Source of the DNA: JAADHY01 sp964428935
GTDB taxonomy: Bacteria; Planctomycetota; Planctomycetia; Planctomycetales; Planctomycetaceae
Length of the DNA: 24,196 nt
Direction of reading: 5' to 3'
Assembly: GCA_964428935.1 (NCBI GenBank)
Contig: CAYSAG010000044.1
Coordinates: forward strand, 1-24,196
Part shown: positions 8,535 through 16,596 of the stretch, in pieces
How positions within the stretch are numbered: the first letter of the stretch is position 1
Layout of the letters: every line of letters begins with the position of its first letter
Made by a program: the position numbers and the translations under genes
Notes under the pieces: model-generated
What the model saw: the letters and a program-made list of their open reading frames with translations, nothing else
Database searches by the model: none
Told to the model about the DNA's origin: nothing

Positions 8535-8978
8535 GCTTGGAAATGGCAAAGCCTTGCGACGACCAAACGGGCCTCGCGCCGGTCCGTCCGGCCCGCGCCG
8601 ACTCGCCGCAGTTGCAACGCTCGCGTCGCAGCCCGTCGTGCCATTGGCGCGGCTTTAGCGGACTGCCGAGCGGTCGGCCGAGTTGGCAGGACAGGCTCGG
8701 TGAGCCTCCCCGCGGCCTGCGGCTGGCCGGCACCGACGTGCGAGCCGTCCGCCTGGAGGAGCCGCTTCCGCGTCCGCCGGGCTCCGGCCGGCACGGCGTT
8801 TGCAAAATACCCCTCCTGCGAGCCAGCTTGGTTGGCTGCCACTTGGGCAGTCATTGCTCGCCGGACTCTTGCGGACAGAACGTCAATCCGCGCGTGAGCT
8901 TGGTGCGGAAAAGTGGACGCGCGGTGCGGCCGCGAAGAGCGGCTGGCGAGGTTGCTCAAACAGACTCAGCCCGAGAGC

Positions 8979-9045
8979 CGCGAGCGTTTCGGGCGGCGGT
9001 GCTGGCGGTCGTTTCCCCAGAAACCTTCGTCGCTCGCCATTTTTT
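8979..9045 (+). terminator. Possible intrinsic terminator or structured leader upstream of hsp20
   Basis: GCGAGCG (8979-8985) can pair with CGCTCGC (9031-9037), closing a 45-base loop that itself holds a small GTTTC/GAAAC hairpin. A run of six T follows (9040-9045). The long loop makes it weaker than a standard terminator. It could end an unknown upstream transcript or lie in an hsp20 leader. Confidence 0.25.
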
Positions 9046-9115
9046 CCGTCGGCGCGGCACGGCCGCTGGCGGCTCTCGGTTGGCCTTCATCGCCCTGAAC
9101 CACGGCTTCGGTTCA

Positions 9116-9143
9116 CTTGTTTGGTCCGCGTTACGCCCCGGCG
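9116..9143 (+). promoter_or_regulatory. Weak sigma32-like heat-shock promoter candidate for first hsp20
   Basis: CTTGTTT (9116-9122), a 13-base spacer, then CCCC (9136-9139) recalls the sigma32 pattern CTTGAAA with a CCCCATNT -10, but only about half the positions agree. It lies about 85 bases before the hsp20 ATG. Listed because it is the only heat-shock-like signal found there. Confidence 0.2.
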
Positions 9144-9228
9144 GATCAAAACCTAGAAGCGGCAGTCGGTGGTGAGCGTCCCACTTGTGCGGGGCGGAAC
9201 CTTGGGCAGAGCAGGAAGGAGGTCAGCC

Positions 9229-9681
9229 ATGAAGGAGACACTGCTTCCTGTCGGCACGAGGTACCACGGACTGCTGGACGAGTTTCAGCGTGAAGTCGAC
9301 GAGCTGATGAACCGGTTTTTTGGCACGCCGGCTGAAGAGGAAGCCGGCTGGTACACGCCGGACGCCAACCTAGTCGAGACGGCAGACGCGTACGATGTGT
9401 GGGTCGACTTGCCCGGCGTCCGCTCGGAGGACCTCAATGTCGAGCTGAAACGGGGCGAGCTCTGGATTACGGGCGAACGGAAAGACGAGCGGACCGAGCA
9501 GGAAGGTCGAACCTGGCACCGCATGGAGAGCCGGTTCGGCAAGTTCCGCCGAGTCGTGCGGTTCGAAGAGCCCGTCGATGCGGACCACATCGAGGCCGAG
9601 TACAAGGACGGCGTGTTGCACGTTCGAGTCCCGAAAGCGGAGCAGGCCAAGACTCGGAAGATTGAGCTGAAGACGGCGTGA
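9229..9681 (+). CDS. Hsp20/alpha-crystallin small heat-shock protein, copy 1
   Basis: The start ATG at 9229 follows a near-perfect Shine-Dalgarno site (AAGGAGGT, 5 bases before it). The upstream in-frame extension to 9169 is rejected. The 150-residue product has a short N-terminal region (1-40, with LLDEFQREVDELMNRFF) and an alpha-crystallin domain at about 42-137: YDVWVDLPGV, the GELWITGER strand, FGKFRRVVRF, and the closing YKDGVLHVRVPK. A C-terminal IEL (145-147) fits the I-x-I/V motif that docks neighbouring dimers. Such proteins are ATP-independent holdases that form cytoplasmic oligomers and bind unfolding proteins under heat or other stress. A paralogue lies 1 kb downstream. A closer role is not visible from sequence. 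Confidence 0.96.
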   Translation: MKETLLPVGTRYHGLLDEFQREVDELMNRFFGTPAEEEAGWYTPDANLVETADAYDVWVDLPGVRSEDLNVELKRGELWITGERKDERTEQEGRTWHRMESRFGKFRRVVRFEEPVDADHIEAEYKDGVLHVRVPKAEQAKTRKIELKTA

Positions 9682-9977
9682 CGACGGGTCGGCAGGGCGA
9701 GGCGGCCTGCGGCGACGGCCCACGGTTCGTCGCAGGTGGTCGCGTGGAGTTGCGAGCGGACGTCGGACTGCGGCCACGGACGGTCGCCTTCTACCGCGTT
9801 CTCTTTCGGGCACTGCCTCGCCAAAGACCGCCTCACCGTGCCGTGCGAGGCCACGGCCGTTTCGTCGACGTTGTTCTGCGTGCAAGTCGTGCCCGGCAGT
9901 CTACTGCCGTGCGGCGCTGACGTTCGCCGAGACGACGGTTCGGTCCGCAAAGCTTTCGACCGACGGAGGAGACGGCC

Positions 9978-10559
9978 ATGAGAGCAAGACGCCTCACTTT
10001 ATTAGTACTGTTGGTGTCTCTCCTCGCGACCGGCCCGACGCTCGAGGTTGGCCGAGTCGAACGTGGCCAAGGCCCTTCGTCGGTGACAGACGACGTCGCA
10101 AGCTCTTTTCCGGACCGGTCGGTGGCTGCCAGAACTTGGCGGGCAACGACTGATTGGTGCCTTTCACCTGCCTGCCCGCGTGGCGCGGCAGCGACGGGTC
10201 TAACTGCGGCAGCTGTTGGCTTGACCGGGCCGTGGCGGCCGGCCGTGGGCTCCTTGCCAGGCACCGGTTCGGTGTTCGCGCGGCCCCTGAAAGCGCCGGA
10301 CTCGGCCGTTTGGGGCGGCTCGCCTTGGAGGGTCCGCTTGCCGGTTGACGACGAGCTTCCCGCTGTCGTGGCCGTTCCTGCTCCCCCGCAACCGACACGG
10401 CGCCCACGACGCCGCCGACCGACGGACGGACTGGCGGCGGTCTTGACGGAGCGGCCCGAGGTGCAGCTCGACCGTCAACGGAATGCGGCTCAGCGGCGGG
10501 CCAAGGGCAGAGAGTCGCAAACGACCTTGCAGGAGCAGACTCACTCGCTGCCGGTCTGA
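9978..10559 (+). CDS. Putative small secreted Arg/Pro-rich protein between hsp20 genes
   Basis: I do not recognise this 193-residue product. In favour of a real gene: ATG 9978 follows GGAGGAG by 7 bases, and the N-terminus is a textbook Sec signal peptide (basic MRARR, then a hydrophobic stretch LTLLVLLVSLLATG at about 6-19). The rest has no known domain. There is a mildly hydrophobic Ala/Gly segment at about 71-83, a Pro/Arg-rich segment at about 132-148, and a charged Gln/Arg-rich C-terminal tail. It sits 296 bases after the first hsp20 and 153 bases before the second, on the same strand, so it may be co-expressed with them and exported. Against it: in such GC-rich DNA non-coding regions also give Arg/Pro-rich open frames, so only the start region is strong evidence. 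Confidence 0.4.
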   Translation: MRARRLTLLVLLVSLLATGPTLEVGRVERGQGPSSVTDDVASSFPDRSVAARTWRATTDWCLSPACPRGAAATGLTAAAVGLTGPWRPAVGSLPGTGSVFARPLKAPDSAVWGGSPWRVRLPVDDELPAVVAVPAPPQPTRRPRRRRPTDGLAAVLTERPEVQLDRQRNAAQRRAKGRESQTTLQEQTHSLPV

Positions 10560-10712
10560 CAGGCAGCCGGCTCGGGCCCGACCGGCAATGCCTGCGGCAG
10601 CGGGAGAAGCCAGGTGGACGCCGGACGCGATCCATCCCGGCGGCCGGCGTCGCGTGACGGTGACTTCTCAAGCAGGGATGGAACCAGCGGAGCGTCGAAG
10701 GAGGAGGAAGCC

Positions 10713-11150
10713 ATGACGACCCTCGTTCCTTTTGGCACCCGCTACCCAGAGCTGTTTGAGGAGTTCCGTCGCGAAATGGACCGTGTCATGAGTCGGTTCT
10801 TCGAGGGTCCAGACGGCGGGGACTACTACCGTCCCGCCTGCAACGTGTGCGAGACGGACAAACAGTACGAAATTTGGATTGACCTGCCAGGAGTTCAGCC
10901 CGACAAGGTCGATGTGGAGCTGCGTCGCGGCGAGCTTTGGGTGACTGGTGAACGTTCGACGCCCGAGGAACGGGAAGGCTGGACTTGGCACCGGCAGGAG
11001 TGCCCGACGGGCAAGTTCCGTCGCGTCATTCGGTTGGCTCAGGAGGTCGACGCCGACCGGATTGAGGCCGAGTACAAGGACGGCGTGCTGCGAATTACGG
11101 TTCCGAAAGCTGAAAGCGCCCAGACCAAGCGAATTGCGGTGAAAGCGTGA
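10713..11150 (+). CDS. Hsp20/alpha-crystallin small heat-shock protein, copy 2
   Basis: The ATG at 10713 follows AAGGAGGAGG with a 5-base gap. An in-frame extension to 10614 has no such site and is rejected. The 145-residue protein aligns end to end with copy 1 and shares FGTRY/VGTRY, the WIDLPGV strand, RRGELWVTGER, GKFRRVIR, and DADRIEAEYKDGVL. The alpha-crystallin domain spans about 40-132, and IAV (141-143) is the C-terminal docking motif. It carries two Cys (43 and 46, ACNVC) and another at 97 that copy 1 lacks. The two genes look like an old tandem duplication that has diverged, possibly allowing hetero-oligomers. A strong terminator about 80 bases after the stop ends the block. Confidence 0.96.
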   Translation: MTTLVPFGTRYPELFEEFRREMDRVMSRFFEGPDGGDYYRPACNVCETDKQYEIWIDLPGVQPDKVDVELRRGELWVTGERSTPEEREGWTWHRQECPTGKFRRVIRLAQEVDADRIEAEYKDGVLRITVPKAESAQTKRIAVKA

Positions 11151-11229
11151 CGGGTGCGGCCGGGTCGGGTTGCCTCGTCGTTCGGGGCGAGGCAGCTTGA
11201 CTGTCGGCGAACGCACCGGGACCGAGCAG

Positions 11230-11256
11230 GCCAGCCTGGAGGCTGGCTTTTGTTTT
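11230..11256 (+). terminator. Rho-independent terminator after hsp20 copy 2
   Basis: A perfect 7-bp stem, GCCAGCC (11230-11236) with GGCTGGC (11241-11247), has a TGGA loop and is followed directly by TTTTGTTTT. It is a canonical intrinsic terminator 80 bases after the hsp20 stop and separates the heat-shock block from the ABC transporter unit. Confidence 0.88.
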
Positions 11257-11992
11257 GCGCGCGTTGGCGTGGCTGCGCGTGCTGGAGCGGTGGCAACGCT
11301 CCGGACCGCGGCGTGCTCCCCCCGTTGATTTGACCACGGCGCCGGGTCTGGTCGGCTGCAGTTTCGCACCGGGCAAAAAACGAGCGCCGTCTGTACTGAG
11401 CCGCAAAAACGGGCCCGACCCCGCCGTTCGGCGGTTCGGCCGGTCGGATTCGAGTCTTGCACGGGTGCTCTGGCACCGATAAATTGTTCGACGCTCTTTG
11501 CTGTCGGGCTGTCGAAGGTCGGAATTTCGGCCAAACGTCTTTGGGGCCGAGGGCGTAATCTCAGTCGAGACTTTGGTTTTCGGGACACGACCGTCTGTCG
11601 GTCCCTTGCGTGTCGCGTGCTCCGTTTGGCCAAGGCGGTGCGCGGACGGGGGTGAGGGAAACGGTTACCAGAGGTCGGACTGGCCGCGCCGACACTGGCC
11701 GACGGAGCGTGCAGGGTCTTGCAGGTCCAAGGCAGGGCAATTCGTTCTTCCGTCCCGCCGTCGGGCAAGCCAGACGCCGGGAGGTCTGCCAGCATTCTGA
11801 GCGGAGGAGTAGAAGGCCGTTCGTTGTCTGGACGCGACGTCGGCAAGAGAGCTTGGTCGTAAGGCGAGAACAGGCAAATCAGAAAGCCTTTTCCGTCAGA
11901 ATCTCTGAAAACAGGCAGCCGTTCGGGCCGGCGGACTGCCGCGAGTCGCTGGTCAGAAGAAGGGTCAAACCCGATTGAAGTCAGGTGCACCC
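11257..11992. other. 736-bp non-coding stretch before the ABC transporter genes
   Basis: No gene is supported here. The short open frames lack Shine-Dalgarno sites and family features. A weak promoter-like pair (TTGCAC at 11457-11462, then GATAAA at 11478-11483 after 15 bases) lies over 500 bases before the ABC gene. Its spacer contains a small GGTGC/GCACC hairpin. I do not regard this as established. Confidence 0.5.
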
Positions 11993-12967
11993 ATGCAGCA
12001 GCGCGAAGTTGTCATTGAAATTCGCAATCTGACAAAGGACTACCGGGACTTCTGGGGACGTCGGAAAGTCCGCGCGTTGAACTCACTGAGCCTGGACATT
12101 TACAAGGGCGAGGTGTTCGGGCTGCTGGGTCCGAACGGCTCGGGCAAGACAACGACCATGAAGTTGCTGCTGGGGCTGCTTTTCCCGACCGAGGGCGAAA
12201 TCACCATTTTGGGCAAGCCGGCCTCGGACGTCACGAAAAACGAACGAATCGGGTACCTGCCGGAGGAGTCGTACCTTTACCGTTTCTTGAACGCGGAAGA
12301 GACGCTGGACTTTTACGGACGGCTGTTCGACATGCCGGAAGACGTCCGGCGACAGCGAATCGAAGAGTTGATTCAGCTGGTCGGGCTGGAGCACGCTCGA
12401 CACCGGCAGCTGAAAGAGTACTCCAAGGGCATGACCCGCCGAATCGGTCTGGCCCAGGCTCTGATTAACGACCCGGACTTGATTTTGCTCGACGAGCCAA
12501 CAACGGGTCTGGACCCGCTGGGCACGCGCGACATGAAGGACTTGATTCTGAAGCTCCGAGACCAGGGCAAGACGGTCGTCATGTGCAGTCACTTGCTGGC
12601 CGACGTGCAGGACGTGTGCGACCGAATCGGCATTCTGTACGAAGGCGAGCTGAAGGAGCTGGGACGGGTCGACGACTTGCTGAAGGAGCGGGGTCAGACT
12701 CAGTTGCTCACCACGCAGCTCAGCGAAGAAGCCATTGCGGAAGTCAAGCAGGTGCTGGAGAAGCACGGAGCCAAGTTGCTGAGCGTGGACCACCCGACCA
12801 ACACGCTGGAGGAGCTGTTCCTGAAGACGGTCCACGAAAGCCGCGAGCGCCCCGGGCGTCGCTACATTCCGCGAGAGGAGCGAGAGGGGGGCGACGGGCA
12901 GGCGGCTGCAGCGGCTGCCGGCGAGTCGGACCAGGCCGCTGGCAGCGGGCCCACCGACGTCAACTGA
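11993..12967 (+). CDS. ABC transporter ATP-binding protein (ABC-2 export type)
   Basis: From ATG 11993 (AGGTG 6 bases before it) the product is 324 residues. An upstream TTG at 11975 is possible but less likely. It has a complete nucleotide-binding domain: Walker A GPNGSGKT (46-53), signature YSKGM (143-147), Walker B LILLDEP (163-169), D-loop GLDP (172-175) and switch His200. The IGYLPEES region (86-93) stands where the Q-loop lies in NatA/CcmA-like exporter ATPases. The subfamily typically pairs with ABC-2 membrane proteins. After the catalytic domain come a helical region (about 240-290) and a low-complexity Ala/Gly/Glu tail (about 298-324). It would hydrolyse ATP in the cytoplasm to drive the permease encoded 222 bases downstream. 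The substrate cannot be told from sequence. Confidence 0.95.
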   Translation: MQQREVVIEIRNLTKDYRDFWGRRKVRALNSLSLDIYKGEVFGLLGPNGSGKTTTMKLLLGLLFPTEGEITILGKPASDVTKNERIGYLPEESYLYRFLNAEETLDFYGRLFDMPEDVRRQRIEELIQLVGLEHARHRQLKEYSKGMTRRIGLAQALINDPDLILLDEPTTGLDPLGTRDMKDLILKLRDQGKTVVMCSHLLADVQDVCDRIGILYEGELKELGRVDDLLKERGQTQLLTTQLSEEAIAEVKQVLEKHGAKLLSVDHPTNTLEELFLKTVHESRERPGRRYIPREEREGGDGQAAAAAAGESDQAAGSGPTDVN

Positions 12968-13118
12968 GCGGGTCCGGGCGCGAGCTCGTGAGTTGTTCCG
13001 CGTTCGAAGCAGGGGGTCGAGATTCTGCCGAATGCAGACACGGCCGCAAGTCTGGGCCGAACCTGAACCGGGGCGTGAGGCAGCGTCGGCCCGGTCCGTA
13101 AGCGGTGGTGTCATGGGG

Positions 13119-13139
13119 CCGGTCGGTTGCAGCGACCGG
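13119..13139 (+). other. Intercistronic hairpin between ABC ATPase and permease genes
   Basis: CCGGTCG (13119-13125) and CGACCGG (13133-13139) form a perfect 7-bp stem with a 7-base loop, about 50 bases before the permease ATG. No T-run directly follows, so it is more likely an mRNA stability or processing element than a terminator. Confidence 0.35.
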
Positions 13140-13189
13140 AGGCGTAAGTTGTTGTTGATTTTCTGAAAACATCGACGGCGAGCGAAACC

Positions 13190-14761
13190 ATGGGATTCAA
13201 TCCGGAACCGTACGCTCTGCTGCCCGCTTTCGCTTACTGGGTGGTCGTTTTCGCCACGTTCTTGGTCATTGCGTTGGTCGTCAGTCTGATTGTGGCGAGC
13301 ATCATCCACGGAGCCGCGGACGGGCCGGTCGCCGTCGTGTTGCGGCTGCGAGCCGGCTTGGTCGACCTGACGCACATGTCTTTGCGGCGAATTTTGGCGA
13401 TCACCAGCCTGACTTTCAAAGAGGCGGTGCGACGCAAGGCGCTGTTGGTGTTCGTGGTCTTCGCGCTGTTGTTCATGTTCGCCGGCTGGTTCTTGAGCGA
13501 CACGAATGCCCGTCCGGACCTGCAGGCCAAGGTCTACATTACCTTTGTGCTCACGTCGATTTCGTGGCTCGTTCTGCCCGTGGCGTTGTTGCTGTCGTGC
13601 TGGGGCATTCCGGAAGACATCCGTTTGCGCTCTCTGCACACGGTGGTGACCAAACCGGTGCGGCGTGGCGAGATTGTCATTGGCCGCATGCTGGGCTACG
13701 TGGCCATTGTAACAGCGGTTCTGGGCATCATGGCCGTCGTCGCGTACGTTTGGACCAAGCGACACGTGCCGCCCGAGGCTTTGGTCTGCCGCGTGCCGGT
13801 GTACGGAGACTTGACCTTCACCGACCGCAAAGGAAACCCGACCGAGAAAGGCATCAACGTCGGGTACATTTGGGAATTCCGCAGTTACATCGAAGGCGCG
13901 ACCAAGTGCAGCGCGACGTGGACGTTCGACGTCACGCCGGAGCTGCGGAAGTTGGACGAGCTGGTGCTGGAATCGCGGTTCGAATCGTTTCGCACTCACA
14001 AGGGCGACATGAAACGCGGCCTGCTCTGCCGCGTGCTGGTTCAGAAAGGCGACCTGCGGGTACCGGTCAAGATTTTCGAAGTCGCCGAGTTCGCTCAGAA
14101 CTTGATTGTCGTGCCCCGCAAGCTGTCACATGAAGGCAAGACGTACGATCTGTTCGACGACCTGACCGAGGACGGCAAGCTGAAGATCGTGATCGTGTGC
14201 CTGGACGCCGGTCAGTACGTCGGCATGGCCAAGTCGGACCTTTTTATCCGCATGCCGGACCGGCCGTTCATTTCGGGCTACTCGAAGGCCATCTTTGGCA
14301 CGTGGCTGATGATGTGCTTGGTCGTCATGGTCGGCGTGACGGCCAGTTGCTTCGTGAAAGGGCCGGTCGCGACGCTGGCGACGCTGGGCTTTGTTGTGGT
14401 CGGACAGGGGTTCCGCGAGTTCATGGGCAAACTGGTGACCGGGCAGGAACTGGGCGGCGGCCCGTTCGAAGCCTGGTACCGATTGCTCACTCACATGAAC
14501 CTCATCACCCGAATGCCCGACACCCTGCTGACGTCGATCATCAAGGGGCTGGACGGGGCCATCCTGCGGTGCCTCTGGGTGGCGGAAAACATCGTTCCGA
14601 ACTTCCGCTACTTCCGGTTTACTCCCTACCTGGCCAACGGGTTCGACGTTCCCTGGTCGGCGGCCTTGTTGCCCTGCGTGGCCGTGACCGCAGCGTACGT
14701 TCTTCCTTGCATCTTGATCGGCTACTACAGTCTGGCACTGCGTGAGCTGGAAGCAAAATGA
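13190..14761 (+). CDS. ABC-2 type permease with large extracytoplasmic insert
   Basis: The 523-residue membrane protein has hydrophobic helices at about 16-37, 84-101, 118-138 and 168-187. A polar stretch of about 175 residues (190-365) follows, then more helices at about 366-386, 391-406 and 488-512. The segment ITSLTFKEAVRRKALLVFVVF (71-91) resembles the N-terminal entry of ABC-2 / NosY-like permeases, and WGIPEDIRLRSLHTVVTKPVRRGEIVIGR (138-166) resembles their conserved cytoplasmic coupling loop. The polar insert is predicted to be outside the cytoplasm and could bind substrate or a partner. The ribosome site before ATG 13190 is weak. The stop overlaps the next gene's start (ATGA), so expression is coupled to it. 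Pairing with the upstream ATPase is inferred from position and family. Confidence 0.88.
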   Translation: MGFNPEPYALLPAFAYWVVVFATFLVIALVVSLIVASIIHGAADGPVAVVLRLRAGLVDLTHMSLRRILAITSLTFKEAVRRKALLVFVVFALLFMFAGWFLSDTNARPDLQAKVYITFVLTSISWLVLPVALLLSCWGIPEDIRLRSLHTVVTKPVRRGEIVIGRMLGYVAIVTAVLGIMAVVAYVWTKRHVPPEALVCRVPVYGDLTFTDRKGNPTEKGINVGYIWEFRSYIEGATKCSATWTFDVTPELRKLDELVLESRFESFRTHKGDMKRGLLCRVLVQKGDLRVPVKIFEVAEFAQNLIVVPRKLSHEGKTYDLFDDLTEDGKLKIVIVCLDAGQYVGMAKSDLFIRMPDRPFISGYSKAIFGTWLMMCLVVMVGVTASCFVKGPVATLATLGFVVVGQGFREFMGKLVTGQELGGGPFEAWYRLLTHMNLITRMPDTLLTSIIKGLDGAILRCLWVAENIVPNFRYFRFTPYLANGFDVPWSAALLPCVAVTAAYVLPCILIGYYSLALRELEAK

Positions 14762-16086
14762 ACCGACTGACGTCCCGACAACGGAAGCTCGTCTACCTGG
14801 CCGGCATCGTCGTTCTGGCCATTCCCATTCTAGTGCTTGGCATGCCGTCCACGGGGGAGGAAGGTTCGGGCGGGGTTCTCGCCACGTTGCGTCACAAGTA
14901 CGACTTGGGTGAGAGCACGCTGGGCAAGGTCGATCCCACCAGCGCCGCCATGAACCTGGTGCTCTTGGGCTTGCGCGGCGTGGCCGTCGACATCTTGTGG
15001 GTCCAACTGGACCACCAGAAGGAAACGAAGAACTGGGCCCAAATGCGGGCGACGACCGAATCGATCATCATGCTCCAGCCCCACTTCCTGAAGGTCTGGC
15101 GCTACCACGGGTGGAACCTGGCTTACAATGTGTCGGCCGAATGGGACTTGGTGCCCGACCGGTACTACTGGGTCAAGGAGGGCATCAAGTTCACAATGCG
15201 TGGGGTGGAGCGGAACCGGCGGTACCCGGAACTTTACTGGGACGTGGGCAACCTGTGTGGCAAGAAAATTGGACGAGCCGACGAATGGCGCTTCTATCGC
15301 CGTTACTTCCGATCCGACCCGGACAAGGAACGGTTCCACGGCGGCCCGGACCCCGACATCAACCCGGCTGGCCAAGACAACTACCTGGTCGCCAAAGAGT
15401 GGTTCTACAAGGCCAACGCCGCCGAAGACAAGCACGAACAGCACCTGATGATGCGTGCCCTTTTCCGGTCCTACCCGTACCGCTCGCAGTTCGACTACGC
15501 CAACGTCCTGAACCGTGAGGGCATTTTCGACGAGCGGGCTCGGCTGGCGTGGGAAGAGGCCTTCCGGGAGTGGACGCAGGAGTACGGGAAAATGAAGTTT
15601 TACACGCCGGACTGTTACCTCTTCCTCGAAGCCGACGAGAACGACATTCAACAATTGGCCAAGGACAACGACGTCGACCCGTCGGTCATTCGCTACTGGT
15701 TGGACCGCACGCAGAACGTAACGAACTACCGGTACTGGCGCGAGCGGGCGCTGTGGGAGTCGGAACCGGACATGGTGCAGGCTCACCGATTGCTCTACGA
15801 GGGCGAACAGAGCTTCCGGGCCGGCGACCTCGACAAGGCCAAGCAGCAGTTCGAAGAAGGCTTGAAGAAAATGGCCAAGGTCGCCAAGCAGTACAAAGAT
15901 TTGAAAAACGACGACTACATGGTCGACGAGATCATGTGGGGCATCTACTTGTGGCAAAAGATTCTGGAGCTGGAAGGCGAAGAAGTTCCTGACCACTTCC
16001 CCCTGAAAGAGATTTGGGTCTACAACAAGGAAGACGAGCTGCCCGACCTGGAGTACGACTTCAAGCGCAAGTTCGGCGGCATGTAG
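14758..16086 (+). CDS. Membrane-anchored helical-repeat (TPR-like) protein coupled to the ABC permease
   Basis: The start ATG at 14758 overlaps the permease stop by four bases. The 442-residue product has one N-terminal membrane helix (about 11-29) and then a large, mostly helical soluble domain rich in Trp, Tyr and Arg. GLRGVAVDILWVQLDHQKE (71-89) followed by LQPHFLKVWRYHGWNLAYNVS (106-126) looks like a TPR-related family I have seen in planctomycetes and deltaproteobacteria, usually unnamed. That recollection is not a search result. A second repeat-like helical pair is at about 338-378 (LLYEGEQSFRAGDLDKAKQQFEEGL). The domain probably sits outside the cytoplasm, tethered to the membrane. Tight coupling suggests it is a subunit or scaffold of the ABC exporter. 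It has no recognisable catalytic motif. Confidence 0.85.
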   Translation: MNRLTSRQRKLVYLAGIVVLAIPILVLGMPSTGEEGSGGVLATLRHKYDLGESTLGKVDPTSAAMNLVLLGLRGVAVDILWVQLDHQKETKNWAQMRATTESIIMLQPHFLKVWRYHGWNLAYNVSAEWDLVPDRYYWVKEGIKFTMRGVERNRRYPELYWDVGNLCGKKIGRADEWRFYRRYFRSDPDKERFHGGPDPDINPAGQDNYLVAKEWFYKANAAEDKHEQHLMMRALFRSYPYRSQFDYANVLNREGIFDERARLAWEEAFREWTQEYGKMKFYTPDCYLFLEADENDIQQLAKDNDVDPSVIRYWLDRTQNVTNYRYWRERALWESEPDMVQAHRLLYEGEQSFRAGDLDKAKQQFEEGLKKMAKVAKQYKDLKNDDYMVDEIMWGIYLWQKILELEGEEVPDHFPLKEIWVYNKEDELPDLEYDFKRKFGGM

Positions 16087-16201
16087 GCGGCTTCTCCTGC
16101 TGTGCCCCGAAGCCCATCCCGGTCTCGCTTCTTCGGCCCAGCTAGCGCTTCTCGGTTCGGCTCCGCTTCGTCGTCGTCCGACCGCGCATCTCCGCCCTCC
16201 C

Positions 16202-16236
16202 TCCGTTTGACAAACGGAAAAGGTGAGGGCTAAACT
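16202..16236 (+). promoter_or_regulatory. Candidate promoter with operator-like palindrome upstream of hppA
   Basis: A perfect -35 TTGACA (16207-16212), an 18-base spacer and a -10 TAAACT (16231-16236, 4 of 6) form a sigma70-like promoter. The -35 sits inside the palindrome TCCGTTT-GAC-AAACGGA (16202-16218), a layout typical of repressor operators. No regulator is encoded nearby. Exact TTGACA matches are expected by chance in a window this size, so the palindrome is the main support. Confidence 0.35.
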
Positions 16237-16596
16237 CCCTGTTTCGCGTCGTCGCCTCCGGCGAAGGCTGTGGCCTGGTCGGGTCCGGTAGGTCCCCTGC
16301 CAGTTGCGGCCCCCAACGCGACGGGTTGCTAGCGCGGTTGTCTGTCGAGCCAGCGGTTTCGGCCTGCGCGGGCCGGACGCGTTGGTCTCGGCGACCGTCG
16401 AGGTTGAGCCTGCACGGCGTTGTTGATGCAGCCGGTGCGGCTCGTCTCGCCACCCCGACCGGCTCAGCCAGCCAACTGCGGTCGAGAAAGCAGTGTTCGG
16501 CACGAAACGTGCAAGCGCCGATCGTTGACTCTCCGGCCACAGCCTTCCGTCCGGCAGCCTTGACGGTTTCTGCGTCGAGGCGTGTGAGCTCCTGAA

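Larger units (their letters stand above)
8402..9228. other. 827-bp divergent intergenic region between pilB and first hsp20
   Basis: Genes point away from each other on both sides, so this region should hold both promoters. The minus-strand promoter is clear (8506-8534). For the plus strand I found only a weak heat-shock-type candidate (9116-9143). Open frames in the region are low-complexity Arg/Pro/Ser shadows with no recognisable domain. No CIRCE element (TTAGCACTC inverted repeat) was seen. A T-tailed hairpin-like structure lies at 8979-9045. Confidence 0.55.

Noticed and set aside
8402..9228. CIRCE heat-shock operator before hsp20
   Set aside because: Searched by eye for TTAGCACTC with its inverted partner and found none.
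11450..11490. tRNA-like T-arm (GATTCGAGTC) near 11450
   Set aside because: No acceptor stem, anticodon arm or CCA end can be built around it.
12083..13999. 638-residue minus-strand open frame
   Set aside because: Runs antisense through both ABC transporter genes, is Gln/Arg/His-rich, and has no domain or ribosome site.
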